Below, piece by piece: positions 1-6,322 of a stretch of DNA of 6,579 nucleotides; the stretch's first letter is position 1, and each line of letters opens with the position of its first letter. The stretch lies in the NCBI GenBank assembly GCA_028698405.1, contig JAQVDF010000120.1, positions 1 through 6,579 on the forward strand. The letters are read 5' to 3'. Both the position numbers and the translations under genes were made by a program. The stretch is from Phenylobacterium sp. (lineage in GTDB: Bacteria > Pseudomonadota > Alphaproteobacteria > Caulobacterales > Caulobacteraceae). Under the pieces are notes generated by a model that was not told the origin of the DNA, searched no databases, and saw nothing but the letters and a program-made list of their open reading frames with translations.

Positions 1-103
1 GGAAGGGCGCGAGGCGGGGCGGCTGCTGCGGCTGCTGGGCCTGAGCCGTCCCCACCAGGGAAAGGGCGGCGAGCGCCAGGATGGTTTTGACGCTCGCGCG
101 CAT
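1..103 (-). CDS. N-terminal part of an exported Q/P-rich protein, runs off the window
   Basis: Only the first 34 codons are present. They encode a typical Sec signal peptide: a short basic start (MRASVK), a hydrophobic core (TILALAALSLVG) and a probable signal peptidase I site after residue 22 (TAQA|QQ). The mature protein begins with a glutamine/proline-rich stretch (QQPQQPPR), which looks like a flexible linker or low-complexity N-terminus. The ATG at 103-101 is supported by AAGGGAG about 4-5 nt upstream, which overlaps the stop codon of the hydratase gene before it. The 9-nt gap implies co-transcription with that gene. The protein should act in the periplasm or outer envelope. The family cannot be named because the domain part lies outside the window. 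Confidence 0.75.
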   Translation of the reverse strand, partial: MRASVKTILALAALSLVGTAQAQQPQQPPRLAPF

Positions 104-112
104 AGGTCTCCC

Positions 113-997
113 TTACCTCAGGACCGTCAGGCCGTTCTTGATGACGGTCGCGTTGCGATCCTTCACCCGGGCCTCGAAGGAGATGTTCTTGCCGTCCTTC
201 CAGAGGTCCACGGTGATGGTGTCGCCGGGGAACACCGGAGCCGAGAAGCGGGCCTGGTGCGAATAGATCTGCTCGGGATCGAAGTCGGTGATCGCCTGCA
301 GTACCGCCCGGCAGGTGATGCCGTAGGTGCAAAGCCCGTGCAGGATCGGCCGCGGGAAGCCCGAGCGGCGGGCCGATTCCGGGTCCGAGTGCAGCGGGTT
401 GCGGTCGCCGTTCAGGCGGTAGAGCAGGGCCTGGTCGGGCCGGGTGGAGATGTCCACCGACAGGTCGGGCGCGCGGGTGGGAACCACGTGCGGTTCGGGC
501 TGACCCTCCGAGGGGCCGCCGAAGCCGCCGTCGCCGCGGGCGAAGGTGGAGCTGGTCAGGGTGGCGACCTTCTCGCCCTTGTCGTCGATCCAGACGCTCT
601 CGTTGACGATCACCGCGCCCTTGTCCTTGCCCTTGTCCCAGGCGCCGACCGTGCGGCTCTCGACGGTGAAGGTGCCGGTGGCCGGCAGCGGCTTGTGCAG
701 CTCGACCTTCTGTTCGCCGTGCACCACCATCAGGAAGTTGATCTGGCTCTGCCGCCAGCCTTCCGGCATCTGCGGGGCCGGCGCGCCCTCCACCGGACGG
801 GCCCCGGCCGCCAGCACCGTGGCGGCGGTCGGCACCACCTTCAGGTTCTTCTCGTAGACGAACGGCAACTCCTTCTCGTCCAGCGGATCGGCGCCCATGC
901 CGACGCCCAGGGCGTAGAGCATCACGTCCTTGTCACGGTAGGTGAAGGTGCGGGCCGGTGTCCGCTGCTGCAGAATGTCCGGATAGAAGATCGACAT
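113..997 (-). CDS. MaoC-type double hot-dog enoyl-CoA hydratase ((R)-specific, hydratase 2-like)
   Basis: This 294-aa protein resembles the hydratase-2 part of eukaryotic multifunctional enzyme 2 and bacterial MaoC/PhaJ-like dehydratases, which interconvert trans-2-enoyl-CoA and (R)-3-hydroxyacyl-CoA. The N-terminal half (about 15-155) is the non-catalytic hot-dog that shapes the acyl pocket. The C-terminal half (about 170-294) carries the hydratase-2 motif YRLNGDRNPLH at 193-203, with catalytic Asp198 and His203, then FPRPILHGL at 214-222, a conserved helix start. No signal peptide is seen, so it should be cytoplasmic. I chose the ATG at 997 because AAGGAA lies 9 nt upstream and the protein then starts directly before the domain. 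An in-frame ATG at 1069 would add 24 basic residues with no family match. The exact substrate (beta-oxidation, polyhydroxyalkanoate supply or sterol side chain) cannot be read from the sequence. It leads a probable operon with the exported protein downstream. Confidence 0.88.
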   Translation of the reverse strand: MSIFYPDILQQRTPARTFTYRDKDVMLYALGVGMGADPLDEKELPFVYEKNLKVVPTAATVLAAGARPVEGAPAPQMPEGWRQSQINFLMVVHGEQKVELHKPLPATGTFTVESRTVGAWDKGKDKGAVIVNESVWIDDKGEKVATLTSSTFARGDGGFGGPSEGQPEPHVVPTRAPDLSVDISTRPDQALLYRLNGDRNPLHSDPESARRSGFPRPILHGLCTYGITCRAVLQAITDFDPEQIYSHQARFSAPVFPGDTITVDLWKDGKNISFEARVKDRNATVIKNGLTVLR

Positions 998-1178
998 GAA
1001 TATGCGTTCCTTGAATGCGTTCGGCTCCCAATGGCGACGGATTGAAGCGGCTCGCCGTGGCCTTAGCAAGCGCGCGGCGGCGAAGATTGCCGCCCCGCCC
1101 CCGGTGCGTTAGGAACGCCGCTTCGATTAACCCTGGGCGCAGCGATTCCGCGCCCGACCCGCCCCGCGAGGCCTAGCC
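998..1178. promoter_or_regulatory. Divergent intergenic region between the hydratase and sapC genes
   Basis: This 181-bp gap must hold the 5' signals for both flanking genes, since they point away from each other. I see no convincing promoter hexamers for either direction. Two small perfect dyads lie side by side: GGCGGC/GCCGCC at 1076-1081 and 1089-1094 with a 7-nt spacer, and GCGTT/AACGC at 1106-1110 and 1114-1118 with a 3-nt spacer. Either could be an operator or 5' leader hairpin, but arms this short are common by chance in GC-rich DNA. A weak GAGG (1168-1171), 7 nt before the sapC ATG, is the likely ribosome binding site. Confidence 0.35.
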
Positions 1179-1982
1179 ATGACGACCACCGAAATGCCCG
1201 GCATGGGCCAGATCTCCGGCAACGTCCTGTTCTACTCCAAGCCCGAGCCGCTGACCCCCGAGCTGCACGGCAAGCTGGGCGTTCGCCGCATGGACGGTCC
1301 GTTCGGCTTCGCCCGCAAGGGCCACATCATCCCGCTGGCGGTCACCGAGTTCGGCCTGGCCGCGGTGACCGGCCCCATCATCTTCGTGGGCGAGGACAAG
1401 ATCCCGCTGCTGGTGATGGGCCTGCAGGCCGACCAGAACATGTTCGTGCGCGACGACGGCGTGTTCGAGCCGGGCGTCTACGTGCCGGCCTACGTGCGCC
1501 GCTATCCGTTCGTGTTCGCAAACGACAAGAACGCCGGCCAGATGATCCTGTGCATCGACCGCGCCGCCGAGTTCATCGAGGAGGGCGGCGACCTGCAGTT
1601 CTTCGACGAACAGGGCCAGCCGACCGACTACACCAAGAGCTGCATCGAGTTCTGCAACAACTACGAGGTCGAGCGCCAGCGCACCGTCGGCTTCGTCCAG
1701 CTGCTCAAGGACCTCGACCTGTTCGAGGTGAAGACCGCCACCTTCACCCCGTTCAACCCCGACGGCGCCCCGGGCGAGCCGCAGAAGATCGCCGACTACT
1801 TCGGCGTCTCGGAAGCCAAGCTGAACGCCCTGCCCACCGAGAAGCTGATCGAGCTGCGCGACAACGGCGCCCTGCAGCAGATCTATGCCCACCTGATCTC
1901 GCTGGTTGGCTGGGATCGCCTGATCGCCCTGGCAATGGCCCGTCAGGCCCAGGCCGCCACGCCCGTCGCCGCGAACGCCTAG
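1179..1982 (+). CDS. SapC family protein
   Basis: This 267-aa protein matches my recollection of the SapC family, named after a Campylobacter fetus S-layer locus gene and widespread in proteobacteria without a proven biochemical role. Recognisable features are the block YVPAYVRRYPFVF at 101-113, an acidic central part with CIDRAAEFIEE near 125-135, and a C-terminal block from ELRDNG to SLVGWDRL (225-248). There is no signal peptide or membrane segment, so the protein is likely cytoplasmic, and the S-layer link is by name only. The tail after about 252 is Ala-rich and probably disordered. The ATG at 1179 has a weak GAGG 7 nt upstream; Met6 and Met9 are possible alternative starts. The gene stands alone between a divergent hydratase and its own terminator, so it is probably monocistronic. 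No S-layer or type I secretion gene lies nearby. Confidence 0.85.
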   Translation: MTTTEMPGMGQISGNVLFYSKPEPLTPELHGKLGVRRMDGPFGFARKGHIIPLAVTEFGLAAVTGPIIFVGEDKIPLLVMGLQADQNMFVRDDGVFEPGVYVPAYVRRYPFVFANDKNAGQMILCIDRAAEFIEEGGDLQFFDEQGQPTDYTKSCIEFCNNYEVERQRTVGFVQLLKDLDLFEVKTATFTPFNPDGAPGEPQKIADYFGVSEAKLNALPTEKLIELRDNGALQQIYAHLISLVGWDRLIALAMARQAQAATPVAANA

Positions 1983-2015
1983 GGTCTTCCAACCCCTTCA
2001 GCGTCGCCTGAATTG

Positions 2016-2047
2016 ACGCCGAGCCCTCTGCGGAGGCTCGGCGTTTT
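2016..2047 (+). terminator. Rho-independent terminator of the sapC-family gene
   Basis: A perfect 10-bp GC-rich stem (ACGCCGAGCC at 2016-2025 with GGCTCGGCGT at 2035-2044) closes a 9-nt loop. The right arm ends in T and runs into TTT and then CC, so there is a short four-T tract. It starts 33 bases after the SapC stop codon and reads in the plus direction. On the minus strand the hairpin is followed by CAATTC, not a T run, so it is a poorer terminator for the converging mtnP transcript, although it could still stall it. Confidence 0.85.
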
Positions 2048-2088
2048 CCATTTGGCCCCCCCTGTTCGCCGGCAAGAGCGGAATGGGG

Positions 2089-2958
2089 TCAGGCGGACAG
2101 CCTTCGGGCGAGGATCGCCTCGAGCCGGCGGAGGGTCTCGGGCGGGGCGCCGGCGGGATCGCCCATGATCGCCGCGTCGAGGCAGCTGTCGATCGGTGAG
2201 GGCTCACGCGCTGCGGGCAGGGCGGCGAGCAGGCGGCGCAGCATCTGGCGGGCGAGGTCGACGTTGCGGCGCATCACCTCCAGCACCTCCTCGATGCCGA
2301 CCGGCGCCTCGCTCTCGCGCCAGCAGTCGTAGTCGGTGACCATGCAGACGTTGGCGTAGGGCAGCTCCGCCTCGCGGGCGAGCCGCGCCTCGGGGATGGC
2401 GGTCATGCCGATCACGTCGCAGCCCCAGGAGCGGTAGAGCCGGCTCTCGGCCCGGGTCGAGAACTGCGGCCCCTCCATGGCCAGGTAGGTGGCGTTCTCG
2501 AACGGGGCGACCCCGCCTTCGCGCAGGACCGCGACGGCCATGGCCGACAGCCTCGGGCAGACCGGGTCGGCCAGCGAGACGTGCGCCGCCACCCCCTCGC
2601 CGAAGAAGCTCGCCGGCCGGTGGCGGGTGCGGTCGACGTACTGGCCGGCGACCGCGAAGGCGCCTGGCGGCAGGTCCTCGCGCAGCGAGCCCACCGCCGA
2701 GATCGACAGCAGGTCCGTGCATCCGGCCCGCTTCAGCACGTCGATGTTGGCGCGCATGTTGATCTCGCCGGGCAGCAGCCGGTGGCCGCGGCCGTGGCGG
2801 GGTAGGAAGACGACGGGCGCGCCCTCCAGCTCGCCGGTCAGCACCTCGTCGGAGGCCTCGCCCCAGGGACTGTCGATCCGCTGCCAGCGCGCGTTCTTCA
2901 GTCCCGGCAGCTCGTACAGGCCCGAGCCGCCGAGGACGCCCAGCTTCCAGCCGCTCAC
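2089..2958 (-). CDS. mtnP: S-methyl-5'-thioadenosine phosphorylase
   Basis: This 289-aa enzyme of the PNP/MTAP phosphorylase family splits 5'-methylthioadenosine (from polyamine and homoserine-lactone synthesis) with phosphate into adenine and 5-methylthioribose-1-phosphate. Family marks are LGVLGGSGLY at 6-15, the phosphate-site motif PRHGRGH at 54-60, SAVGSL at 87-92, MEGPQFSTRAES at 161-172, and VIGMTAIPEARLA at 182-194. TDYD at 208-211 provides the two aspartates that select a 6-amino purine, where guanosine/inosine phosphorylases have an asparagine; this argues for MTAP over PNP. The length is normal for the family. The start is GTG at 2958-2956, right before the first beta-strand. It overlaps the TGA of the upstream hot-dog gene by four bases (GTGA), so translation is probably coupled. 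An open frame continues upstream to 3684 but has no family match. No other salvage gene (mtnA, apt) is in view. Confidence 0.93.
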   Translation of the reverse strand: MSGWKLGVLGGSGLYELPGLKNARWQRIDSPWGEASDEVLTGELEGAPVVFLPRHGRGHRLLPGEINMRANIDVLKRAGCTDLLSISAVGSLREDLPPGAFAVAGQYVDRTRHRPASFFGEGVAAHVSLADPVCPRLSAMAVAVLREGGVAPFENATYLAMEGPQFSTRAESRLYRSWGCDVIGMTAIPEARLAREAELPYANVCMVTDYDCWRESEAPVGIEEVLEVMRRNVDLARQMLRRLLAALPAAREPSPIDSCLDAAIMGDPAGAPPETLRRLEAILARRLSA

Positions 2959-3347
2959 CGGGCGAACACGCTGCGGGTCAGGCAGGAGAAGACGAGGCGG
3001 CCGGCCTCGTCGAGCAGGTCGTGTTGGGCGATGACGATTCCCTTGCCCTCGCCGACCGGGTCCTTGCCCATGACGGTCATCCGCCCGCGCAGCAACTCGC
3101 CGGCCGGCGGGTTCTTCGCCCAGCGCAGGGCGTCGACGCCGACCCGCTTGGTCTGCGGCCACTCGGCGCTGGCGGCGGCGTCCAACCGGGTCCAGATGGC
3201 GTAGATCATCGCGTCCGGGCAGCCCTGCTCCGAGGTCCAGCCGGGACAGAAGCTGTCGATGAAGGCCGCCATGGCCGCCGCGTCGATGGGCGCCTCGCCG
3301 AGCGAGACGACCTGGCCGATCTGGATGTCGTCGAACAAGGCGGGCAA
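2955..3347 (-). CDS. Small MaoC-like hot-dog protein lacking the catalytic motif
   Basis: This 130-aa protein has the outline of a single MaoC-like hot-dog domain. The start FDDIQIGQVVSLGEAPID (5-22) and the helix AAMAAFIDSF (24-33) match the usual 'F-D-x-x-x-G ... I-x-x-F-A' opening. The end (RWAKNPPAGELLRG, GKGIVIAQHDLLDEAGRLV) matches the beta-sheet with the P-x-x-G-D region. The D-x-N-P-x-H catalytic motif is replaced by CPGWTSEQGCPD (34-45). The only histidine is His109, far from that site, so hydratase activity looks unlikely; thioester binding or a structural role is possible. The likely start is TTG at 3347-3345, 6 nt after a strong AGGAGA. An ATG at 3440 would add 31 Arg-rich residues and run into the divergent dsbD leader. 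It is first in a two-gene unit with mtnP, joined by a GTGA overlap. Family assignment is by pattern only. Confidence 0.7.
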   Translation of the reverse strand: MPALFDDIQIGQVVSLGEAPIDAAAMAAFIDSFCPGWTSEQGCPDAMIYAIWTRLDAAASAEWPQTKRVGVDALRWAKNPPAGELLRGRMTVMGKDPVGEGKGIVIAQHDLLDEAGRLVFSCLTRSVFAR

Positions 3348-3353
3348 GCGGGT

Positions 3354-3359
3354 TCTCCT
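3354..3359 (-). promoter_or_regulatory. Ribosome binding site that fixes the TTG start of the hot-dog gene
   Basis: On the minus strand AGGAGA is followed by a 6-nt spacer and TTG at 3347-3345. It is one of the best Shine-Dalgarno matches in the window, and no ATG or GTG lies in frame at a suitable distance. A second TTG three codons later has a 15-nt spacer and is less likely. Confidence 0.7.
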
Positions 3360-3368
3360 GCGTATGGC

Positions 3369-3394
3369 GGTGCGATTCGCAGATGATCCGCACC
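3369..3394. promoter_or_regulatory. Imperfect dyad in the divergent hot-dog/dsbD region
   Basis: GGTGCG at 3369-3374 is inversely repeated as CGCACC at 3389-3394, with 14 nt between. Allowing one bulged base, the match extends into GAT/ATC. It sits between two divergent genes, where an operator shared by both would be expected. The arms are short, no known regulator motif is recognised, and it could be chance. Confidence 0.3.
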
Positions 3395-3415
3395 GGGCGC
3401 GGCGAGTCGAGCCAT

Positions 3416-3443
3416 TTGCGCCGGTCGCAGCCCGGGCCATATA
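3416..3443 (+). promoter_or_regulatory. Weak sigma-70-like promoter candidate for dsbD
   Basis: TTGCGC (3416-3421) is separated by 16 nt from CATATA (3438-3443), the only A/T-rich hexamer in this gap. If used, transcription would begin at or within a few bases of the ATG at 3452, giving a nearly leaderless message. That would agree with the poor Shine-Dalgarno (AGGCAGG) ahead of that ATG. The match to consensus is low in both boxes, and the true promoter may lie further upstream. Confidence 0.25.
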
Positions 3444-3451
3444 GGCAGGCG

Positions 3452-5635
3452 ATGATCGCTGGTCGGGTCCTGAACGTTCTGCGCACGGCGGCGGCAGCCG
3501 CGGCCGCCCTGGTCATGGCCGGTCCGGGCGCCGCGCAGGGCTTCGGCCAGCCCAAGGCGCCGGTGTTCGGCGAGGTCGACACCGGCCACCTGGTGGCGGA
3601 CCTCGTCCCGGAAAAGGCGTCGATCGCGCCGGGCGAGACCATCCACGTCGCGCTGCGCCAGCGCATCGACAAGGGCTGGCACACCTACTGGCGCAATCCG
3701 GGCGATTCCGGCGAGGCGACCCAGATCAAGTGGACCCTGCCGGCCGGCTGGCGCGCCGACGACATCGTCTGGCCGGCGCCCGACCGGCAGCCGACCGGCC
3801 CCCTGATGAACTACGGCTACTCCGGCGAGGTGCTGCTGCCGGTGGCGCTGACCGCGCCGGCGGATGCGACGCCCGGCCAGACAGTCGAGCTGACCGCCGC
3901 GGTCGCCTTCCTGGTCTGCGAAGAGATCTGCGTGCCGGAGGACGCCGTTCTCGGCCTGAGGCTCCCCGTCGCCGCCACGCCCGGGGGCCCGCATCCGCAA
4001 TTCGGCAAGACCGTGGCCGCGGCGCTGGCCGCCGCGCCCAAGCCCGCGCCGCTGACCGCCGTCTTCGCGCGCGAGGGGGAGGCGCTGAAGCTGGCGGTGG
4101 CCGGCGCGCCGCTGGCCGGCGCCGACTTCGCCGACGCCTACTTCTTCCCGTTCGACGGCACGGCGATCGACCATGCCAAGCCGCAGGCGATCGAGCGCGG
4201 CCCGCAGGGCCTGACGCTGACCCTGACGCCCGGCTACGGCTTCCAGTCGCCCACCCCGCCCGCCGAGCTGGCCGGCGTGCTCAGCCTGGCCGATGGCCGC
4301 GCCTTCGAGATCAAGGCCCAGGCCGGGGCGCTGCCCGCCGAGGCCGCGGGGCTCGGCCCGCCGCCCGCGCGCGCCCCGCCGGCCGGCGGGGGTGGAGAAC
4401 TCGGGCTGATCGCCGCCGTCGGCTTCGCCCTCCTGGGCGGGCTGATCCTCAACCTGATGCCCTGCGTCTTCCCGGTGCTGGCGATGAAGGCCGCAGGCCT
4501 CGCCCGTCACGCCCACGAGCGGCGCGAGGCGCAGCGCCAGGGGCTCGCCTTCCTGGCGGGCGTGCTGGCCACCTTCCTGGCGCTGGCCGGCCTGCTGATC
4601 GCGTTGAAGGAAGCCGGCGCCGTGGCCGGCTGGGGCTTCCAGCTGCAGTCGCCGCCGGTGGTCGCGGCGCTGTCGCTGCTGATGCTGGCCGTGGCCCTCA
4701 ACCTCTCCGGCGTGTTCGAGGTCGGGACCTCCCTGCAGGGCGCCGGCTCGGGCCTGGCCTCGCAGCGGGGCATGGCGGGCGCCTTCTTCACCGGCGCGCT
4801 GGCGGTGGTGGTGGCCGCGCCCTGCACCGCGCCCTTCATGGCCCCGGCGCTCGGCTGGGCGCTGACCCAGAGCGCGGCGTCCGCGCTGGTGGTGTTCCTG
4901 GGGCTCGGGCTCGGCTTCGCCCTGCCGTTCGTGCTGGTGGCCTTCGTGCCGGGCCTCTTGACCCGGCTGCCGAGGCCCGGCCCCTGGATGGTCGGCTTCC
5001 GCAAGCTGCTGGCCTTCCCGATGTACGGGGCCGCCGCCTGGCTCGCCTGGGTGCTGACTGTGCAGGCCGGCGACATGGCGCTGGCCCGGCTGTTCGCCGC
5101 CGCCGTGGCGCTGGCGCTGGCCGGCTGGATGGCCGGGGTGGCCCAGCGGCGGCAGGCCCAGGGCGGCCGGCCGGTGCTGGCCGGCTCGGCCGCCGGGATG
5201 CTGGCCGCCGGCGCGCTCGCCGCGGCCGTCTGGCCGGGCTATCAGCCGGCGAGCGCCGCCGCGGCCCCGGCGAGCGCCGCCGACATCCCCTACGAAGCCT
5301 ACAGCCCCGAGCGCCTGGCCTCGGTCCGCGCCGAGGGCCGGGCGGTGTTCGTCAACTTCACCGCTGCCTGGTGCATCACCTGCAAGGTCAACGAGCGCAC
5401 GGCGCTGTCGACCGCCGAGGTGGCCGACGCCTTCCGCCGGACCGGCACGGTCTACCTGAAGGCGGACTGGACGCTGAAGGACGAGATCATCGCCGCCGAG
5501 CTGGCCCGCCACGGCCGGGCCGGGGTGCCGCTCTACCTCGTGTATGGAAGAGGCTCGCAGGACGGCGTTATTCTGCCGCAGATCCTGACCGGGAAGACGG
5601 TGGTCGAGGCCCTGGAGGCCGCCGCCGCCGGTTAG
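3452..5635 (+). CDS. dsbD: DsbD/ScsB-type transmembrane thiol-disulfide reductase
   Basis: This 727-aa inner-membrane protein should carry electrons from cytoplasmic thioredoxin to periplasmic thiol proteins. A signal peptide (1-28, cleavage near GAAQ) is followed by a long periplasmic alpha region (about 30-315) with CEEIC (Cys156, Cys160). About eight membrane segments lie between 317 and 595, holding NLMPCVFP (Cys338) and APCTAPF (Cys458). A periplasmic thioredoxin-like gamma domain (about 610-727) has AWCITC (Cys641, Cys644) and the cis-Pro loop GVPLY. These six cysteines are the only ones, one pair per domain. The alpha region is about twice as long as in E. coli DsbD (565 aa in total), which points to the ScsB subgroup. 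The ATG at 3452 is chosen because it begins the signal peptide, though its Shine-Dalgarno is weak; an ATG at 3383 would bury that signal. The exported PRX-like gene follows after 44 nt in the same direction. Confidence 0.92.
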   Translation: MIAGRVLNVLRTAAAAAAALVMAGPGAAQGFGQPKAPVFGEVDTGHLVADLVPEKASIAPGETIHVALRQRIDKGWHTYWRNPGDSGEATQIKWTLPAGWRADDIVWPAPDRQPTGPLMNYGYSGEVLLPVALTAPADATPGQTVELTAAVAFLVCEEICVPEDAVLGLRLPVAATPGGPHPQFGKTVAAALAAAPKPAPLTAVFAREGEALKLAVAGAPLAGADFADAYFFPFDGTAIDHAKPQAIERGPQGLTLTLTPGYGFQSPTPPAELAGVLSLADGRAFEIKAQAGALPAEAAGLGPPPARAPPAGGGGELGLIAAVGFALLGGLILNLMPCVFPVLAMKAAGLARHAHERREAQRQGLAFLAGVLATFLALAGLLIALKEAGAVAGWGFQLQSPPVVAALSLLMLAVALNLSGVFEVGTSLQGAGSGLASQRGMAGAFFTGALAVVVAAPCTAPFMAPALGWALTQSAASALVVFLGLGLGFALPFVLVAFVPGLLTRLPRPGPWMVGFRKLLAFPMYGAAAWLAWVLTVQAGDMALARLFAAAVALALAGWMAGVAQRRQAQGGRPVLAGSAAGMLAAGALAAAVWPGYQPASAAAAPASAADIPYEAYSPERLASVRAEGRAVFVNFTAAWCITCKVNERTALSTAEVADAFRRTGTVYLKADWTLKDEIIAAELARHGRAGVPLYLVYGRGSQDGVILPQILTGKTVVEALEAAAAG

Positions 5636-5679
5636 GCGAGCGATAGACCCGACCTCGCGATAGCCTGAGGAGCGCGCCG

Positions 5680-6300
5680 ATGATCCCGCTGACCCGACGC
5701 CTCGTTCTCGCCGCCTGCGCTGCGACGCTGACCGCCCCCGCCGCGGCCGTCGCCGCCCCGGCCATCGGCCAGCCGGCCCCCGTCTTCCGCGCCGTCGACG
5801 CCGACGGCCGCACCCGCTCGCTCGACGAGTTCAAGGGCAAGACGGTGGTGCTCGAGTGGCACAACGGCGGCTGCCCGTACGTCCAGAAGTATTACAACGC
5901 CGGGGCCATGCAGAGCCTGCAGCGGCAGGCGACCGCCGACGGCGTCGTCTGGCTGACCCTGGTGTCCTCCGGGCCGGGCACGCAGGGCCACCTGACCCCG
6001 GCCGAGGCGAAATCCTGGAAGGCCGCCAACAAGGCCGGCTCGACCGCCCTGCTGCTCGACCCCGACGGCAAGGTCGGCAAAGCCTACGACGCCCGCACGA
6101 CGCCGCACATGTACGTCGTCGATAAGACCGGGCGGCTGGTCTACATGGGCGGCATCGACGACAAGCCGGCCGCCGACCCGGCCAGCCTGAAGGGCGCCAA
6201 GAACTACGTCGCCGCCGCCCTCGCCGACCTCAAGGCCGGCCGCGCGGTGGCCACCCCGGTGACCCGGCCCTACGGCTGCAGCGTCAAGTACAAGGGGTAG
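5680..6300 (+). CDS. Exported PRX-like (AhpC/TSA-type) thioredoxin-fold protein
   Basis: This 206-aa protein has an N-terminal export signal (1-26; cleavage probably AVA|AP) containing LTRRLVLAA, which could be Tat or Sec. The mature part starts like a redoxin (IGQPAPVFRAVDADG), then has VLEWHNGGCPYVQKYY (58-72) with Cys65, the TTPHMYVVD cis-Pro loop (140-148) and GRLVYMGGIDD (151-161). The tail PYGCSVKY (198-205) holds Cys200. This matches the PRX-like 1 group: one cysteine aligns with the first Cys of the thioredoxin CxxC motif, the second is replaced (C-P-Y-V), and a conserved C-terminal GCSVKY follows. Cys65 and Cys200 could form a resolving disulfide. The start has a good GAGGAG 7 nt upstream. 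Lying 44 nt after dsbD, it is a likely periplasmic client of that transporter, perhaps in peroxide or thiol defence. The exact substrate is not known from sequence. Confidence 0.87.
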   Translation: MIPLTRRLVLAACAATLTAPAAAVAAPAIGQPAPVFRAVDADGRTRSLDEFKGKTVVLEWHNGGCPYVQKYYNAGAMQSLQRQATADGVVWLTLVSSGPGTQGHLTPAEAKSWKAANKAGSTALLLDPDGKVGKAYDARTTPHMYVVDKTGRLVYMGGIDDKPAADPASLKGAKNYVAAALADLKAGRAVATPVTRPYGCSVKYKG

Positions 6301-6322
6301 GCGGGGGCGCCTGCCTTCTCTG

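Noticed and set aside
257..1045. A 262-codon plus-strand frame over the hydratase
   Set aside because: It is Arg/Val/His-rich shadow coding. The minus-strand hydratase carries the catalytic motif and a proper ribosome binding site.
1082..1125. TTGCCG ... GCGTTAGGAA as a Caulobacter-type housekeeping promoter for the sapC-family gene
   Set aside because: The -10 part matches the GCTANAWC-type consensus poorly, so I could not support it as a feature.
2959..3684. N-terminal extension of mtnP that would make a 531-aa fusion
   Set aside because: The upstream part of that frame is Arg-rich and without pattern, and it overlaps the hot-dog gene and the start of dsbD. The GTG at 2958 directly precedes the family's first conserved strand.
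3206..5512. A 768-codon open frame antisense to dsbD
   Set aside because: Its translation is a Gly/Arg/Gln/His-rich low-complexity string with no domain pattern, typical of a GC-rich gene read backwards. The plus-strand dsbD has intact motifs throughout.
3730..5646. A 638-codon plus-strand frame overlapping dsbD
   Set aside because: It is Arg/Ala/Gly-rich, has no recognisable motif, and lies in a shifted frame over well-supported dsbD codons.
5640..5663. Direct repeat GCGATAG at 5640-5646 and 5657-5663 between dsbD and the PRX-like gene
   Set aside because: Two 7-bp copies are too short to argue for a binding site without conservation, and the spacing matches no known regulator.
5707..5718. 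Possible lipobox (LAAC, Cys13) in the PRX-like protein
   Set aside because: The hydrophobic stretch before Cys13 is only about five residues. The signal continues well past it to a good AVA|AP cleavage site.
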